Of a stretch of 64,000 nucleotides of DNA, positions 61,792 to 64,000 are shown piece by piece. The notes under the pieces were generated by a model that worked only from the letters and a program-made list of their open reading frames with translations, was not told the origin of the DNA and did not search any database. Origin of the DNA: Marinifilum fragile JCM 15579 (GTDB lineage Bacteria; Bacteroidota; Bacteroidia; Bacteroidales; Marinifilaceae); assembly GCF_001310955.1 (NCBI RefSeq), contig NZ_BAZX01000002.1:1-64000 (forward strand), given 5' to 3'. Position 1 is the first letter of the stretch; each line of letters starts with the position of its first letter. A program made the position numbers and the translations under genes.

Positions 61792-62790
61792 ATGTCAAAA
61801 ATTAATGCAGTTATAACAGGAGTTGGGGCTTATGTTCCCGACTATATTCTTACCAACGACGAGTTAAGTACCATGGTTGACACTTCTGATGAGTGGATCA
61901 TGACTCGAATTGGTATTAAAGAAAGAAGAATTCTAAAAGGTGAAGGACTTGGTTCTTCGGAATTAGGTGTGAGAGCTGTTAATCAGTTGTTGGAAAAAAC
62001 AGGAACTTCTCCTGAAGAAGTTGACTTGGTGATTTGTGCAACTGTAACTCCTGACATGCAATTCCCTGCTACAGCAAACATTATCAGTGATAAAGCCGGA
62101 ATTAATAATGCATTTAGTTTTGATTTGAATGCAGGTTGTTCAGGATTTTTATTTGCATTGGCAACTGGTTCAAAATACGTACAGTCTGGTATGTATAAGA
62201 AAGTTGTGATTGTTGGTGCAGAAAAAATGTCATCAATCGTTGATTATACTGATCGTCAAACATGTCCAATTTTTGGGGATGGATCTGCAGCAGTACTTCT
62301 TGAGCCAACAACTGAAGATGTTGGTGTAATGGATGAAATGTTGCACACAGCAGGTTTTGGTCGCAAGCATTTACATCAAAAAGCAGGTGGGTCATGTAAA
62401 CCAGCTTCTCATGAAACGGTTGATGCTCGCGAACACTTCATTTATCAGGAAGGAAACCACGTATTTAAACACGCAGTTTCTAATATGGCTGATGTTTCAG
62501 TTGAAATGATGAAAAAACACAACATGACAGCTGATGATTTGGCTTGGTTGGTTCCGCATCAGGCAAATAATCGTATTATCGAGGCTACAGCTAAAAGAAT
62601 GGGCTTGGCTAAGGAAAAAGTAATGATTAATATCGAAAGATACGGTAATACAACCTCTGCTACCATTCCATTGTGTTTATGGGAATGGGAAGATCAATTG
62701 AAAAAAGGAGATAATATTATTCTTTCAGGATTTGGTGCAGGTTTTACCTGGGGATCTATTCTGTTAAAATGGGGTTACGATCCTAAATAG
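61792..62790 (+). CDS. fabH: Beta-ketoacyl-ACP synthase III
   Basis: Starts fatty-acid synthesis by condensing acyl-CoA with malonyl-ACP. The 332-aa protein has the catalytic triad: Cys in [16 protein letters not shown], His in [12 protein letters not shown] and Asn in [15 protein letters not shown]. The glycine-rich end [15 protein letters not shown] is complete. In this window it follows rpmF directly, with no plsX between them. Confidence 0.97.
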   Translation: MSKINAVITGVGAYVPDYILTNDELSTMVDTSDEWIMTRIGIKERRILKGEGLGSSELGVRAVNQLLEKTGTSPEEVDLVICATVTPDMQFPATANIISDKAGINNAFSFDLNAGCSGFLFALATGSKYVQSGMYKKVVIVGAEKMSSIVDYTDRQTCPIFGDGSAAVLLEPTTEDVGVMDEMLHTAGFGRKHLHQKAGGSCKPASHETVDAREHFIYQEGNHVFKHAVSNMADVSVEMMKKHNMTADDLAWLVPHQANNRIIEATAKRMGLAKEKVMINIERYGNTTSATIPLCLWEWEDQLKKGDNIILSGFGAGFTWGSILLKWGYDPK

Positions 62791-62814
62791 AATTTTATTA
62801 CTACAAGATATTAT

Positions 62815-62842
62815 AAAGGCTTCCATTTGGGAGCCTTTTTTT
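62815..62842 (+). terminator. fabH terminator
   Basis: AAAGGCTTCC pairs with GGGAGCCTTT (with G-T pairing near the loop), followed by a run of T residues, 25 nt after the fabH stop codon. Confidence 0.88.
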
Positions 62843-62886
62843 GTCTTGAAACATGTTATGGAAGTGGGATTTCTGCCTCAATTTTT

Positions 62887-62894
62887 TATATTTG
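62887..62894 (+). promoter_or_regulatory. Probable promoter -7 element of the bactofilin/ATP-synthase locus
   Basis: TATATTTG, an exact TAnnTTTG match, lies 178 nt upstream of the bactofilin start. The leader contains CGAACA and TGTTCG in inverted orientation (about 62905-62946) and no gene. Confidence 0.5.
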
Positions 62895-63071
62895 TATGGT
62901 CCGCGAACATGGGTGCTGTAGATTGGAGTGATAAAAGAGAGTGTTCGTATACTTTTTTTAGAAATATTGAGTTGATATAGGTGTCAATTCGGGACAATAA
63001 AAGAGGTAAATACTAGATTTAGATTCTATGAATTTCCTATGACATTTGTCCAAATCAATAAGATTTCAAAC

Positions 63072-63464
63072 ATGTTTAGTAAAAAAAATAAAATGAGCAG
63101 AAACAACGACGTACAACCAACCGCGGTAAACCTTATTTGTGATGGAACATCAATTAAAGGAGATGTGCAAGCATCAAGAGATATCCGCATTGATGGATAT
63201 TTAAATGGTAAAATGCAGGTGAACGGAAAGGTGGTTGTAGGAAATACAGGTAAAATCGAAGGAGATGTTAATTGTAAAAGAATTGATGTTTCAGGTAGAG
63301 TAGAAGGTAATATTATTGCTTCAGAAATGGTGAATCTGAAATCAACAGCTTTAATATTAGGAAACATTACTACCGATAAGATTTCTGTTGAACCAGGTGC
63401 TAAGTTTACAGGTTCATGTAAGATGGGTGAAGCGGCACCTGCAAAAGATGAAAAGAAAAAATAA
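63072..63464 (+). CDS. Bactofilin (polymer-forming cytoskeletal protein)
   Basis: Beta-helical protein that polymerises without nucleotide. From ATG 63072 (MFSKKNKMSRNNDV) it is 130 aa; an ATG at 63039 would add 11 residues and one at 63093 would remove seven. The DUF583 core has the repeating pattern GTSIKGDVQASRDIRIDGYLNG, GNTGKIEGDVNCKRIDVSGRVEG and LGNITTDKISVEPGAKFTGS. The C-terminus is lysine-rich. Its end overlaps the start of the AtpZ-type gene, coupling it to the ATP-synthase locus. Confidence 0.9.
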   Translation: MFSKKNKMSRNNDVQPTAVNLICDGTSIKGDVQASRDIRIDGYLNGKMQVNGKVVVGNTGKIEGDVNCKRIDVSGRVEGNIIASEMVNLKSTALILGNITTDKISVEPGAKFTGSCKMGEAAPAKDEKKK

Positions 63465-63684
63465 TTCTGAAAAGAATGAAAAAAGAAAGCAGCTAAGCGG
63501 GGTTATAAAATACTCTGGCTTGGCTTTTCAAATGATCGCAATAATTCTGATAGTTTTATATGGAGGTATGAAATTGGATGAATATCTGCAGAAAGAATTT
63601 CCCTTATTTACCGTTATAGGAGCTTTTTTGGGAGTGATATTGTCCCTCTATTTCGCTCTGAAAGATTTTATGAAAATGAAGTAA
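63448..63684 (+). CDS. AtpZ/AtpI family protein
   Basis: From ATG 63448, overlapping the bactofilin gene by 17 nt, the product is 78 aa. It has a charged N-terminus (KRKNNSEKNEKRKQ) and two transmembrane helices (about residues 22-41 YSGLAFQMIAIILIVLYGG and 52-72 FTVIGAFLGVILSLYFAL), the pattern of AtpZ/AtpI. These small proteins accompany ATP-synthase operons and help c-ring assembly or ion supply. It marks the beginning of the ATP-synthase locus running off the window. Confidence 0.85.
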   Translation: MKRKNNSEKNEKRKQLSGVIKYSGLAFQMIAIILIVLYGGMKLDEYLQKEFPLFTVIGAFLGVILSLYFALKDFMKMK

Positions 63685-63691
63685 TAGATAT

Positions 63692-64000
63692 ATGGAAAAA
63701 AAATACAAATCGTATATTCTTAGACTAAGTCTAATATCAGTTTTTTTACTGATTGGGTCAATTGCTTTGTTCCTAACAGTTCTAAAACCATGGTTTAGTT
63801 ATATTTTCCCTTTCGTGATTTTGTACTTTTTTTTATTCAATTCCTTTCAACACTTCAAATTATTAAAATTATCGAAGGGAGATCCTCGAATTTTCCATAC
63901 CAATTATATGGCTTGGTTTGGAATAAAATTATTTCTCAATCTTAGTTTCGTAATTGTTTACGTTTTGCTGAACAGGGCGCAGGCATTGAGTTTTGTGCTT
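63692..64000 (+). CDS. Membrane protein of the ATP-synthase locus (partial at the window edge)
   Basis: Starts at ATG 63692, 7 nt after the AtpZ-type stop codon, and is open to the last base (103 codons). It has three visible hydrophobic segments (SLISVFLLIGSIALFLTVL, FPFVILYFFLFN and LFLNLSFVIVYVLL). Its position and membrane character suggest the uncharacterised protein that precedes atpB in Bacteroidota. It could be AtpI-related, but the sequence does not show a clear family motif. Confidence 0.75.
   Translation, partial: MEKKYKSYILRLSLISVFLLIGSIALFLTVLKPWFSYIFPFVILYFFLFNSFQHFKLLKLSKGDPRIFHTNYMAWFGIKLFLNLSFVIVYVLLNRAQALSFVL

Overview
The window is a 64 kb chromosomal segment of a low-GC member of the Bacteroidota. 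The marks of that phylum are the promoter -7 elements of the form TAnnTTTG upstream of many genes, frequent TTG starts with weak Shine-Dalgarno sequences, and families largely confined to it (DUF4271 beside hemD, DUF4292, DUF4175-type membrane proteins, the flippase-dut-nucleotidyltransferase-TPR-DUF4292-M23 gene order). Protein sequences look most like marine Marinilabiliales/Marinifilaceae; that finer placement is inference from memory.

Layout. 1-2.5 kb: tandem tRNA-Val genes, a small unknown protein and two tandem secreted cyclophilins. 2.5-6.5 kb: pheS, a broken OsmC gene, a Crp/Fnr regulator, a small membrane protein and an all-helical protein of unknown function. 6.5-14.8 kb is more accessory: a regularly spaced 10-bp repeat array, two secreted unknowns, a C39-peptidase ABC exporter with its HlyD partner, a ROK kinase, an outer-membrane protein and YccF. 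15-26 kb is an envelope block: flippase, dut, sugar nucleotidyltransferase, TPR protein, DUF4292 lipoprotein, EnvC-like M23 protein, giant DUF4175-like protein, RsbW-like ATPase and ybeY. 26-42 kb is housekeeping: mnmG, adenine deaminase, uvrC, lplA, dtd, MazG-like, deoC, a PAS histidine kinase, polyprenyl synthetase, an ArsR regulator, queD, polA and a GNAT protein. 42-48 kb is on the minus strand: S41 protease, yidD, rnpA, hemD, DUF4271 and an e(P4)-type acid phosphatase. 48-56 kb: an ECF sigma operon, a TPR histidine kinase, pepE, a YidE-type transporter, a second regularly spaced repeat array with a REP-like element, and exonuclease III. 56-64 kb: rsgA, mnmH, YceI, a histidine kinase, DUF177-rpmF-fabH, bactofilin, and the start of an ATP-synthase locus.

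Most notable points. (1) Two intergenic arrays (6504-6637 and 55370-55568) consist of short conserved heads recurring every 20-22 bp, about two DNA helical turns, separated by non-conserved 11-13 nt tails. They are neither CRISPR nor coding nor ordinary tandem repeats. (2) Two near-perfect parS-like 16-mers (15024 and 28303, the latter touching the mnmG stop codon) suggest an origin-proximal, ParB-bound region. (3) Six otherwise intact genes (osmC, C39 exporter, nucleotidyltransferase, ade, uvrC, polA) carry eight 1-2 nt indels. Because polA and uvrC are among them, sequencing or assembly error is much likelier than true gene decay. (4) A possible small RNA with a strong minus-strand terminator lies between yccF and the flippase gene.
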